A model generated the notes under the pieces. That model had not been told where the DNA came from, searched no databases, and was given only the letters and a program-made list of their open reading frames with translations. From Vicia villosa (Eukaryota; Streptophyta; Magnoliopsida; Fabales; Fabaceae), in the NCBI RefSeq assembly GCF_029867415.1, contig NC_081181.1, positions 74,620,144 to 74,684,143 of the forward strand: a DNA stretch of 64,000 bases, written 5' to 3'. Made by a program: the position numbers and the translations under genes. Every line of letters begins with the position of its first letter. Within the stretch, counting starts at the first letter, position 1. Below, in pieces: positions 1 through 10,979 of this stretch.

Positions 1-466
1 TTCAGTGGAACGTTGGTGTGTCTCTTTTCTACCTTCAGTGAAAGACTGGTAGCTCACATTCAGTGGAACGTTGGTGTATTTTGTTATATCTTCACCGTCA
101 GTGGAACGTCAGTGTATCTCTTTTCTACCTTTAGTTAAAGATCGGTAGCTCACCCTCAACGAAAGTTGGTGTATCATCGCATCCCCAGTGAAAGATGATG
201 GCTTAGCCTCGCTGGTGTGAAATATTTCCCCCAATGAAGTTTTCTTTTTGTAGCAAAGTCTCGTTTCCACAATGAAGTCTTGTTCCCCCCAGTGGAGTTC
301 TTTCCACAAGACATTCGCTCTCCCCAGAGACGATATGTTGTTATATGCATTCATTAAACATTGAATTACATCTTAGCTTCAAACATTATGTGATTTATAT
401 TTAATTCTCTTCGATCGCGTCGAAACGAATATTTACAATCATCGTATATCTGGATAGAAGAAACTT
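1..466 (+). other. 3' untranslated end of Ogre-like element I
   Basis: This is the tail of a sense-strand Ogre-like element whose body lies left of the window. Positions 1-180 hold imperfect copies of a short unit with the core cagtggaacgttggtg, alternating with versions such as cagtgaaagactggtag. Positions 180-330 carry a looser series of ccccagtgaa-type units. The same units occur on the opposite strand in element II (10980-11935), so the two elements belong to one subfamily. The segment ends in a purine-rich tract directly before an LTR start. No protein-coding frame is convincing here. Confidence 0.75.
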
Positions 467-479
467 AAATAAGGGAATC
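467..479 (+). promoter_or_regulatory. Polypurine tract of element I
   Basis: The purine-rich stretch aaataagggaatc lies immediately before the TGTCATACCC start of the LTR. Its counterparts in elements II and III (aaataggggcatc) sit at the same place on the minus strand. It would prime plus-strand DNA synthesis. Confidence 0.8.
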
Positions 480-742
480 TGTCATACCCAAATTTTTGAC
501 CCTAAGATCATACATCATTTCCATCTCAATCATCAATCAAGAGTTTAATCTTAAATCTTTATTTCTGGTGGTATGATCACTTCATCTGTAATGGGGATCA
601 TCGAGCACCAATGTTTTTTAGTTTGTATATGTTATACTAACCAAAATACCAAAAATATTGGTTTGTGCTTTTGTATGTTTGTGTTTTGTAGGTACCAAGT
701 CAAAGTATCCATAAAAAAGGGCAGATTTCAACATTTTCATCG

Positions 743-910
743 TGCAAATCGATTTGCATAAAGTGTAAATCGATTTACACAACTGTTTCTGCACTAGATT
801 TGCTTCTGTCATCAGTGCAAATCGATTTGCATAACTGTTTTTGCACTAGATTTTGCCTTTTTCAAGTATGTAAATCGATTTGCATAAGGTGTAAATCGAT
901 TGCACCAGTG
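743..910 (+). repeat. AAATCGATTT palindrome cluster in LTR I
   Basis: Perfect palindromes lie at 743-758 (TGCAAATCGATTTGCA), 763-780 (GTGTAAATCGATTTACAC) and 816-831 (same as the first). Imperfect copies are at 869-884 and about 890-905, and another at about 1603. They sit about 250-400 bp upstream of the LTR TATA box, where a U3 enhancer would be. Confidence 0.85.
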
Positions 911-1145
911 CGAATTTTGAAAAATGAAGGCAATTTTCAGCTTTTGAGGAATGTGTCACCATTTTCATGTGTGGGGTGAATGTTCTAGATTGTATTCCCT
1001 ACATGTTTTGATCATTTGTATCATGAACCCTCATTTGATGACATACACACCATTGGATCATATTTTTGGCTCCACATTTATTTACCAAACCTAATTTCAT
1101 TTACCAAGCCTAACTCCAAATCTCCACTAACCCCAAGCCTAAATC

Positions 1146-1155
1146 CTATAAATAG
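1146..1155 (+). promoter_or_regulatory. TATA box of LTR I
   Basis: CTATAAATAG followed by aggcc matches the plant TATA consensus. The same CTATAAATAGAGG block occurs on the minus strand in both element III LTRs, so it is a conserved Ogre LTR promoter. Transcription would start about 30 nt downstream. Confidence 0.65.
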
Positions 1156-2626
1156 AGGCCCTCACCTCTTCATTCATTAAGCTTGATAAGCCAAAGAAAC
1201 TCTTGCATTTTATCTTCTCATCCCTTTCTAAACCCATTCAAAGCTCTTCTTCTATAAAAGTTAGTGAGTTACATCTTGAACCTCACTAACTTTGAGCTAA
1301 ACTTTCTCCTAAACACTTTTTATTCATCAATTTTGTGAGAGATCAAGGCTTGTGGTTGTGTGTTCTTGAAGAAGATTCAAAGTTTCTGAAAGAATTGGTT
1401 AATATCAAGATCCTTTCCATAATCGAAGATGTGATCCTTTGTTGTTTGTGTTTGATGCACCTTAGGTGCTACATTACTGATTTTTGCTTGCTCATTTGAT
1501 ATATTTTCTTGCACAAGTTGATCCAAGATCACAATGTGTTTGGTTTTATGCTTAAACAAGTTTTCTTCTCTTTATTTGCTGTTTTTTTTGAAAAATTGTG
1601 GTGTGCAAATCGATTTATATAACTGTTTTTTATGCAGTTGACAGAATGTGGTTTTTTTTGCCTTTTTAACCTTGTTTTTTGTATCTCTTCTTCCTCTACT
1701 TCATTAATATCATTGGATTTAGGATGTTGATAGGTTTGAAAGAGCCAAATCCATAATATTAGATGAACGATAAGTTCATCTGGATCCCTATGTAGTAATG
1801 CGTTGGTTTAGTGTTGGTAGTCCAAAGGATGGGAAATCTACCTTGACTCTTAATGTCAAGTGTTGGCTTCTTATTTTGGTTAGACCGTTCCTTTCCTTAG
1901 CTTTTATTTTACGCACTAGGATAGCCTCTTCATCTCCTCCCCTTCTTAGATTTTCAAAATCTTCTTTTATTTGTAAAATATATTTATACCTTTCTTGAAA
2001 ATATATCTTTTGCCCCTTTGTTGCCCTTTTGCAAAGTTTAGACATGATTAATTATTGATGTGAGTGGTGATACCCCACGATTTTGAAATTGATCGATATA
2101 ATAGGATCTTTTCCACGTGAGGGAGCTAGTGGCATACTCGTTGATTTTCATCCGAGTTGGAGCCCTTCTCTCATTTGTGATGCAAAGAGTCCATTTGTTC
2201 TCCTGCTCAAGATCAATGGCTAAGTATTTCTCCCTGGTGATGATAAAGTGTTTATTCCTTTTTTAAACCTTTTCCCTTTTAAGTGGAACTACATTCACTC
2301 TGACTTCTCCATTGCACCGAGGAGGTATGTAGGCACAAGATGTAATGTGTTGCCGAGCATATTTTAAAAACAACCTTTCTTTTACACACACACACAACAC
2401 AGATTTTCAAAAAGGTTCCTATGGAGTACCATAGATATGATGGTCGCTTAAAACCTTCGCCTTGTATAATCATCACCCGTACCTAAGATATCTTCTTGTT
2501 TTAAACTTTGGGTTTTCTTCGTTCTTTTCCCTTTTCCTTTGGAAATAATAAAGCGCGGTGGCAATTTCACTAAAATAATAAGTTGAGTCAATCTAATGGC
2601 TTCGATCTCAGATTTTCCTCGCTACA

Positions 2627-3618
2627 CTTGTCACATGTTGTGACTAGGTTTTATCACTGAGGTGATTGGTAGAAAGTGAGAGGTGGATCTCATATATATA
2701 TGGTTCTAAGTAGAAGTTGTACAAGGTAGTAATTAGGAGATAAGTTGTAAACTGGGATTGTGTAGGCTTTGAAGTGATATTATCATAGTGAATTTCCTTC
2801 TTAGCTTGGTAGCCCCTATAGTTAGTGACGTTACACCGAATTGAGTTAAATATTGATTGTGTTCTGTTACCTTCTGCAATTTAATTCTGTATCGTTTCTA
2901 TTTTGGTAAAATTCTTTTCTGTCAGAAGAAGGTGTTATAACATTTGTCTTGACATTGTGTTTTGTTTTGAGACATCAGTCTTGACATTTGTATTCCAAGT
3001 GCCAGAATTTCAATTTCCATCAGAGCAGGCACCTTGTTCTATTTATTGGGTTAACTCTATGGATAATATTTTCAGGTACTATGGATAAGGAAGGGGGGAT
3101 ATAACAACACACCATATTTCTTAGATGGTTCAAGCTATGACGGGTGGAAAGTCAAAATGGTGGCTTTTCTGAAATCCATGAACAATAAAGCTTGGAAGGC
3201 TGTTTTGAAAGGATGGGATCATCCTGATGAGAAGGACAAATATGAGAACATGTCTTTGAATCCAGAGGAAGATAATAGAAAATGCATCTAGTGCCTTGGG
3301 AGAAAAGATGTCAGAAGAAAAGCTTATGAGAAATATTCCCAGGTCTTTACCTAGGAAATTTGACATGAAGGTGACAACCAATTGAAGTAGCTCATGACAT
3401 CGGGATTATGAGGGTTGATGAAGTTTTTGGCTCACTTCAAAATTTTGAATTGGCTATTAGTAACAAGTTTGAGAAAAATAACAAGAGCATAACTTTTGTA
3501 TCCAATGCTAAAAATGAAAAAGGTTAAGCTAATCTGGATACTGAGGAAGGACTGTCCAATACCATTGTGTTACTTGGGAAGCAATTAAATAGAATTATGA
3601 AGAGAATGGATAGAAGAG
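2627..3618 (+). mobile_element. Decayed Ty1/copia remnant hosting both outer Ogre insertions
   Basis: This 1 kb island lies between the 3' LTR ends of elements I and II. Its left part (to about 3015) reads like the end of a copia LTR. A degenerate primer site (ccatcagagcaggc, 3017-3030) resembles the tRNA-Met PBS, and broken gag follows. It is the oldest layer in the window. Flanking target-site duplications cannot be checked because both Ogre elements extend out of the window. Confidence 0.6.
3081..3618 (+). pseudogene. Copia gag fragment (UBN2-type), frameshifted
   Basis: Conceptual translation across frames gives typical copia Gag text: PYFLDGSSYDGWKVKMVAFL near the start, then MRNIPRSLPRKFDMKV and FGSLQNFELAISNKFEKNN. 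The ATG at 3081 runs into a TAA after eight codons because of a frameshift in a G run. Stops and an apparent internal deletion around 3280-3300 follow. The fragment ends where the element II LTR starts at 3619. It cannot encode a protein. The family call is firm; the exact lineage is not resolved. Confidence 0.7.
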
Positions 3619-3989
3619 TGTAGCGGGGAAATTCTGAGAACGAAGCCATTAGATTGACTCGACTCAATATTTAGTTTGAAATCGCCACCGCGCTTTATTG
3701 TTTCCAAAGGAAAAGGGAAAAGAACGTAAAACCCAAAGTTTGTTTTAAAAAAACAAAAAGAGAACTCAGGTTCGGGTGTTGATTATACAAGGGGAAGGTT
3801 TTAAGCACCCCTCATATCTGTGGTATTCCACAGGAACCTTTTTGAAAATCTTTGTTGTGTGTGTGCTAAAATGAGTTTGTTTTATTTTAAAAATAAGCTC
3901 GGCAAGACATTAAGCCTTGTGCCTACATACCTCCTCGGTGCAATGGAGAAGTCAGAGCTAATGTAGTTCCTCTCACTACACCAAATTTG

Positions 3990-4285
3990 GCTTTTAGCAG
4001 CACATCTACGAAAGCGCTTTTAGAAAAAAGCGCTGCTATAGGTCTCGTTAAAAACAAAACTAAAAAACAAGGAAAAAAAGCGCTGCTATAAGGGATCCTA
4101 CGAAAGCGCTTTTAAAAAGCGCTGGTATAGGGGATCCTACGAAAGCGCTTTTATAAAAGAGCTGCTATAGGGTAAGATATGAAAGCGCTTTTAAAAGCGC
4201 TGCTATAGGGTAGGCTACGAAAGCGCTTTTTCTCTAAAAAGCGCTGGTATAGGGCTAGTTACGAAAGCGCTTTTAAAAGCGCTGT
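3990..4285. repeat. CACTA left subterminal repeat array
   Basis: About six units of the type tacgaaagcgctttt-aaaagcgctgctataggg alternate in direct and inverted form. Each unit can fold back on itself through AGCGC/GCGCT. Such arrays are the usual CACTA transposase-binding regions. Confidence 0.85.
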
Positions 4286-5065
4286 CGTAGCTTATTTAAA
4301 ATTAAAATTTATTATTAAAGTATTTAAACGTAAATTGATTGAAAAATTATTAAAATTTATTATTAATATCTATAATATCTCTATATTTATTACAAAATAT
4401 TAAAAAAATGCATAAAAATTAAACGAAAAAAATAAAAAATTTGTGCAATAAAATATTAAAAAATATTAAAAAAATTTGTCCAATTAAAATATTAAATAAT
4501 TAAAAAGTAAAAATATTTGCAATAAAAAATTAAAAAAGTAAATATTTGTAAAAATATTTAAAAAAATTGTGCAATTAAAATTTACTTTTAATAATTGTTT
4601 TTTTTAAAATCATTCTGTTAAAATAATTTTTAAGAAAACATTAATGATGTTAAAATGTGTTTTTTTAATTTATAACAAATAAACTAAAAATAAAATTTAT
4701 TTTTATAGTAAACTTTCATTAAAAAGGAATTTAAAACTTATAATATTAACTAGTATTTTAGAAAAAATCATAAAAGATTTATATAAGTTAAATATTTAGA
4801 AAAAAAATATAAATAATGAAAAAAAGGCACAATCTTAGGATCAGCTCTGTGAAACCCTTGTTCTCCCTCTCAGATCTACGCAGACGCCAAACCCTTTTTC
4901 TCATCTTGATTGAAGGTCATTATACTTTGATATATTCGTCGTTATCTCTCTGAACTTCAAAAACTCTCCAACTCTTCATCTTCTTCATCTAGTCTCATGA
5001 ATTTATTCTATTTGCTTTTATTTTGAAGAGTCTCATGAATTCATCTTCTTCAAATCTTTTCTCAG

Positions 5066-5378
5066 ATATGTTGTTGGAAATGGACTTCATATATTTGGTG
5101 CTCACACGGATAGTCCTTCTCTGAAACTGAAATCGGTGTCAAAGGTGATTAGTTAATTTTGTGTTAATTTTGATTAGTCGACAGATGTTGGATTAGTGAG
5201 AGGTTTAGGGTTTAATTTAAATGGGTTTATGTAGGTGGTTAAGGCTGGAATATTGGAGGTTGGAGTTCAAACCTACAAAGGAGCTTTATGGCACACGTGG
5301 TTTGATCGGGATTTGACTGTGGCTGGGAGGGTTATTTTGAAGAAAGGTCACGCGAATGGAGGAATGCTTACTGGTTAA
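5066..5378 (+). pseudogene. Captured aspartyl aminopeptidase (M18) gene fragment with intron
   Basis: Two exons of a plant aspartyl aminopeptidase-like gene are visible. Exon 5066-5144 encodes GAHTDSPSLKLKSVSK, which includes the metal-ligand motif HTDSP of the M18 family. An intron with GT at 5145 and AG at 5233-5234 follows. Exon 5235-5378 encodes [20 protein letters not shown] and then [16 protein letters not shown], ending at a TAA after GGMLTG. The rest of the roughly 500-residue enzyme is missing, so this is not a working peptidase. The retained intron shows capture at the DNA level, as is known for CACTA and Pack-type elements. Confidence 0.82.
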
Positions 5379-6340
5379 AGCGATGAAGAGAAGAGAAGAA
5401 AATGCAGCTTTCGATCTTGCTCACAAGGTATTCGATAAAATGTCTCACCGGAATTTTTTCCTCTTTTTGCTTCTATTTTACTTTTGAATTGTTGTTGTTG
5501 TGTTTCTTAGTTGCCATTGATGATTATGCTCAAGTTGGTTTTCATTTTTATATTTGTTGAATTAGGTTTTCATTTTGGTGCTATTAGATCTTCCAAGACT
5601 TCTGTTCTTCCATTTGTAGAGGCTACTCTTAAACTTGTTCTTCAGCTAATGGATGTCAAAGGGACAATGATAGAGCTGATATTGCCAAGATTGCGTTTGT
5701 TGCCTATGTAAAATAACTCGAGTCATGTACCTTTTGCGGAAATTGAACAAATAGAAAGTTAAGTTTCAATGTTCTATGTATAAGTTAATATTGAATTTTT
5801 TTCTATGGTTGTTTAGATAACCACAAAAAGGATTATAGGTATTTGGTTGATCTTTTACTTTTTTATGAGCTGCTAAATTACTTTAACTTTATTTCTTGAA
5901 AAAATTCCTTTGGATTTGGATTATATTGCTCTATTGTTTATGATCAGAGCTAGAATCAAGACAAGTTCTACAACGAGTCTGGTGCAATGCAGTGAAAGAA
6001 TAAGAAGAATATGTGCTGATGATGAACTGCTGCACAAGAAAAAAGGAATAAAGGATGAAGAAAAGTTTTATGGATGCAGAGAAAGATTCAACCACATTTT
6101 GATTTTGGCATCACTTCTTTGAAATCTCCAAACCAACCACATTTTATACATCAATATCAGAACTTCATCATTGAGATTGAATTCCACCAGCTTACTCAGA
6201 GCAAAAATGTAACAGGTATTGACAGTGAATTCTTCTCCTCTATCTATAAACCATTTATTTAAATTGGTATAACTGTGTGTGGATGGATAACATCATAAAA
6301 TATAATACTATTATAAATTAATAATAATAAGTAACTTCAG

Positions 6341-6341
<1 letters not shown>

Positions 6342-6382
<41 letters not shown>
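6342..6382. repeat. (TA)n microsatellite in CACTA interior
   Basis: About 20 TA units lie in an AT-rich, non-coding part of the CACTA element. Confidence 0.95.
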
Positions 6383-6384
<2 letters not shown>

Positions 6385-7689
6385 AAATTTGAGTACTAAT
6401 CAATGGCATATTTTAGGAAGATAAGAAAATGTAAGCCATTAACTTGAATCTTCAATCTACCATATACTACAATTCCTTATTCTAGTTCTGATTTAAGACA
6501 AAAGTATAAACTCTCTCTTATGATATGGAGGAGTTGTGGTGTAGATTCAACATGAATAACCTTAGAATCAATAAACACTAAACACTTATAACATTGATCT
6601 GTTACTCATTGTTTGTATGAAGGAGCTGATAAATATCTAGCTTCATGAGAGCATGAAGTTTATAGAAAATGCAAATGTACAAATCCATAAAAACAGTGAC
6701 TTATTTAATGCTCCGTCTATCTTATGTCTACTACCTAACATTATTGTCTTTGTATGACTACCTACAAAAAAACCACGTGAAAAGCATGATATGTTAATAT
6801 TAACTAGGTTCAATGAGATTTTTATATATATTCACAGTGTTTCTAGTGATATTTAAATAACATACCAAACAAAATTAATACTTTTTTGTCTTAACTATCT
6901 GATTTAAAAAAATATAGAATTTGATAAAACTCATAAATCATTTGTATTTTAGTCTCATTCTTAATAAAGATGATAATTATGATAGCTTGTGGAGTTCTTT
7001 GGAAAGACTTTTGTTGCAGGTTAGATTTATAATCAAAGATAGTTTTAGTTACATACACTTGAGAGCTTAGGACTGAGCTTTGCCACATATGCATAGTTTT
7101 TCTTAATGAAAATTTATTTTTCTTGTTCAGGTGTGTCATTTGTGGTTGCAATAGGCTTCTTGCTATATGGAGGAAGGTGAATCTTCTGCATCTTTAGTCT
7201 AAACCTGCTACTAATCTATTTGGTTAACTATAATATCAGGGTGTTTTGGTTGCTTCAACTCTTTCAATAGGATCAATATTATTACAGCAGGCTGTAATCA
7301 AAGAGTCGTGAAAAGTTCGATAGCAATTCGGGAAGTAATGACGAGCAAGATAATGAAAGTGTAGGCTTAAATAATGTGTTTAGTTGTTTTGGTAATGTTA
7401 GAGATATGTGAATCGGTGTATATATATTTTGGATTAATTACAATGGTATATAATGTAATATTAATATTTTGTATATAATCGAAATCACTTCCTTGTTGAA
7501 ATAATGAGATTACTGAAATAATGGGATTATGATTGTAAATTATAAGTTTTATGGGATAACAATGGTAAATTACAGGTTCATGAAATAATGCTGCCAAAAA
7601 TGCAGGTTTAAAAATTATAAAAATAATAGTTTTATTAAAAACACGAACGAAAGCCTTTTTCATCAATAAAAAATAAAAAAAAACCGCAA

Positions 7690-8006
7690 CCTACGAAAGC
7701 GCTTTTGGAAAAGCGCTCTTATAGGGGGGGCTATCAGAGCGCTTTTTCCAGAAAAAGCGCTCTAATAGGGGGGATACCAGAGCGCTTTTCTGGAAAAAGC
7801 GCTCTTATAGGGGGAGCTACCAGAGCGCTTTTTCCAGAAAAGCGCTCTTATAGGGGGGTCTACCAGAATGTTTTTCTGGTAAAAACGCTCTTATAGGGGG
7901 GGGGGGGGGTCTACCAGAGCGCTTTCAAAAGCGCTTTTGTTACCTACGCCAGCGCTGGCTTTGACAGCACTTTAAAGCGCTTTTAAAGCCCAAAATAAGC
8001 GCTTTT
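7690..8006. repeat. CACTA right subterminal repeat array
   Basis: Units of the type accagagcgctttt-ccagaaaaagcgctcttataggggg are repeated about seven times, with a GGGGGG-containing spacer, ending in agcgcttttaaag before the terminal repeat. The internal spacers differ from the left array (GAGCGC and TCTTATAGGGG versus GAAAGCGC and TGCTATAGGG), so the two ends are distinguishable. The apparent 63-codon frame across it is a repeat artefact. Confidence 0.85.
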
Positions 8007-9761
8007 AAAGGTCTTCCGTGTTGTAGTGTCTTAAAAGGGAAAACGTTTTAAAAACGAATAAACACTTTATCATCATCGGAGAGAATACTCAGCCATTGAT
8101 CTTGAGCATGAGAACAAATGAGTTCTTTGCATCGCTAATGAAAGAAGGGCTCCAACTCGGATAAAATCAACGAGTATGCCACTAGCTCTCTCACGCGGAA
8201 AAGATCTCATTATATCAATCAATTTCAAAATCATGGGGTATCACAACTCACTACAACAATTAATCGTGTCTAGACTTTTGAAGAAAAGCCACTAAGGGCA
8301 AAAGATATTTTTAAGAAAGGTTTTGAAAAGGTTGCAAACATAAGAAGATTTTGGAAAAAGGGAGAATATTTTGAAAATCTAAGAAGTGGGAGGAGATGAA
8401 GAGGCTAACCTAGTGCATAAAATAAAAGCTAAGGAAAGAAACGGTCTAACCGAAATAAGAAGCCAACACTTGACATTAAGAGTCAAGGTAGATTTCCCAT
8501 CCTTTGGACTATCAATACCAAACCAACACATTACCACTTGGGGATCCAGATGAGCTTATTGTCTTTAGCACCACTTTGCATTAAGCACATTAAAATTTTG
8601 ACGAAAAAACGGGCAGAGTAACGGCTGTTTTCGGGTAAAATCCTTATCTCAATGCCTTGGAATTAACCATCAAGGACTTTCAAGGAAATACCTGCATACA
8701 CAAACAGACAACAATCCAATGCCAGACAGACAGAACAACCATAGAGTAATAACAGAATAAGGGTCCAGAGGCACTAAGTCCATAAGTCCGAATCTCCAAA
8801 ATGCTCGGGATAATAACCAATAGTCCGAAAGAGAGCCTTATGTGTTTTTTAGATTTTTGTTGATTATTAGTGTTTTAGCATAAAAGTAAAGTATGGTCCA
8901 AGTGGACAAAAAGAAAAAAGCGGAAACATAAACAATACGTCCAAATGGACAAAGAGAAAATAGCGGAATATAAACATCCAAATGGACAAAGAGAAAATGG
9001 CGGAAACATAAACATGATGAAATGATAAAGTAAAACATAAAACAAAATATAAAGAGCAACATAATAAATTGTGGAAATTAAAGTCAATTGTTAGATGTTA
9101 AAGATAACCATCTTTAAACTTGTCAAGTATGTTATCAAAGTTAGTAAGAAAGATCGATGGTGAGTGAAGGATGTTCTCGGATTTAAATTCAATGGACATT
9201 TATCAGAAGCTTGATAAAATCATAGCGACTACACGATAAATTTCCATAAGTCTTAAATCAACCGCGTACAATTCTCTTCCATATTTGATCTTTTTATGAT
9301 TCGGGACACGAAATATTGCACTATGTTAAGCAGATCGCCAAGTGATTTATGTAGAAATCACCCTACAACGAGGTCAGTCAAAACTTTATGTGCTAATGCA
9401 TGCGAGAGAAGCGATATGTAGATCACTCTTCGAAAGCAATACCGCACGAAAAGAAAAATAGGGAGCGATCTAGTCTTTACCAAGAATCCATAAGAATTCT
9501 CAAGGTATTAAGACTTTCATCGATCAAAATAAAAAGAAGCAAAAGATGGAACCATATTAAAAGCTCCTTTCATCCATAATTTCAATCACTTAATTTTGCG
9601 AATTTGGATTCTCATCCTATCGACGCCCTAAGTCCATTGAAATTAGATAGAAATTAGGCCTCTAACTTGTGATTCAAAGAAAATATCAAAAGAATGAAGT
9701 AGAAGAAGAGTTAGAACCAAAAACAAGTCAAAAACCACAAAAACAAGCATTCTGCCTCACT

Positions 9762-9869
9762 GGAAATCGATTTACCTCTGTAGGAAATCGATTTCCTGCC
9801 TGTAGAATTCAAATCTGGCGCAAAAAACATAGTGGAAATCGATTTCCCTCTGTAGGAAATCGATTTCCT
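9762..9869 (-). repeat. GGAAATCGATTTCC palindrome cluster in LTR II
   Basis: Four copies lie in 108 bp, including two perfect 16-bp palindromes AGGAAATCGATTTCCT (9782-9797 and 9854-9869). A weaker pair is near 10550-10578. The core AAATCGATTT is shared with LTR I but the flanking bases differ (GG/CC against TGC/GCA). Confidence 0.85.
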
Positions 9870-10839
9870 GCGCACAGTTTTCAAAAAAACAGCATTTTGA
9901 ACTATAAAACTTGATTTAGACAAACATACAAACACCTTATGATCACATATCCATTGGAACACGAATTTTCCACCAATTCACCATCAAATAGGACCAATAT
10001 AGCATCAAAGATGCATTGAACACAAGCAACAAATATCTACATCTTAGAGTTTAGGAATTTACCAATTCGTGAATCAAATGTTAAAGTGGCTTCAAGAATA
10101 AGCACAAAGTGTGTAGATCCTTCAAAATTGGAGATGAACAAACAAAGAAAAGAGTGAAATGTAGGAGGCTTAGTTCAAAACTAGTAAGATTCAATGTGAA
10201 TCTCACTAATTCTATGAGAATGAACTTTGGGTGAGGGTTTTGGAAAGGGTGAGAAATGAATTTGCAAGAACTTTTTTGGCTCTCCAAGCTTGAGAAATGA
10301 GAGAGTAGAGAACTCTATTTACAGGATGGGAGCAAGAGTAGTGGCAATTTGGTCTTTTTGAATTTGGTAATTAATTTGTGCTTAATTGGTTTTTAAATGG
10401 TAAAATGAGGTTAAAATGGGATTAAGGAAGGAAATTAATTTTGGTGAGGTGGAAAATTGATAAAATGGCAAAATTGATCAAAGAAAAATAGGTGCCAAAA
10501 TGATGTCAAGTTTCCCTCTTTATTTTTTTGAATTTTGCGCACAGGAAATCAATTTCCCATATGGGTGAATCGATTTCCACCTTCAAATTTTCAAAAATTT
10601 TCTTCTTGCACTGTTTTGATTTTTGTCCGATCTTTTACCTGTAAAATATAAACAAAATAGAAAAAATACATATTTTTGGATTGTGGTTAGTATTAAACAA
10701 ATAAAAAGCTAGAAATGCTCGATAATTCCCCTCAGAGATAATCAAAGTATCAAGAGATAGAGCTTCACAATGGTGCTCTTGATTAGTGATTAAAATGCAA
10801 AGGATGTATGATCTTAGGGTCAAAAATTGGGGTATGGCA

Positions 10840-10852
10840 GATGCCCCTATTT
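10840..10852 (-). promoter_or_regulatory. Polypurine tract of element II
   Basis: On the minus strand aaataggggcatc lies directly before the LTR start. It is identical to the tract of element III. Confidence 0.85.
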
Positions 10853-10979
10853 AAGTTTCTTCGATCCGGAGATACGATGATTGTAAATCTTCGTTTTGAC
10901 GAGATTGAAGAGACTTAAATATATAAAACACACAATTTTTGAACCTAAGATGCAATGAAATGTTTAACGGATGCATATG

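Larger units (their letters stand above)
480..2626 (+). mobile_element. 3' LTR of Ogre-like element I
   Basis: The LTR starts TGTCATACCC after the polypurine tract and ends in CGCTACA, where sequence switches to the copia remnant. It matches the element II LTR in inverted orientation; for example 2090-2600 mirrors 3650-3970 plus 8032-8250. At 2147 bp it is about 1 kb shorter than that LTR because of internal indels. It contains a TATA box at 1146-1155 and palindromes built on AAATCGATTT. It has no coding capacity. A target-site duplication cannot be tested because the 5' end is outside the window. Confidence 0.85.
3974..8028. mobile_element. Non-autonomous CACTA (CMC/En-Spm) DNA transposon
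   Basis: The element begins CACTACACCAAATTTGG and ends GTTGTAGTG, whose reverse complement is CACTACAAC. It is flanked by the 3-bp duplication tct (3971-3973 and 8029-8031). Both ends carry dense subterminal repeats with the core AGCGCTTTTAAAAGCGCT. The 4055-bp interior has no transposase, so it would need one supplied in trans. It carries a fragment of a host aspartyl aminopeptidase gene at 5066-5378 and a TA microsatellite. Most of the interior (4290-4830, 5400-7680) is AT-rich and not recognised. Confidence 0.93.
3619..10839 (-). mobile_element. 3' LTR of Ogre-like element II, interrupted by CACTA
   Basis: On the minus strand the LTR starts TGCCATACCCC at 10839 (canonical TGTCAT, here mutated) after a polypurine tract, and ends at 3619 (CGCTACA). 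Without the CACTA element and its 3-bp duplication it is about 3163 bp. It shares termini and much internal sequence with LTR I. It carries AGGAAATCGATTTCCT palindromes near 9762-9869. Its TATA box equivalent at 10315-10324 reads CTGTAAATAG, one change away from the version in elements I and III. There is no coding sequence. Confidence 0.85.

Noticed and set aside
5511..6262. Small frames in the CACTA interior as further captured genes
   Set aside because: No family features could be recognised; frames overlap and lack splice-supported continuity.
7705..7896. 63-codon repetitive frame with GGIPERFSGKSALI-like units
   Set aside because: It translates the CACTA subterminal array and is not a protein gene.
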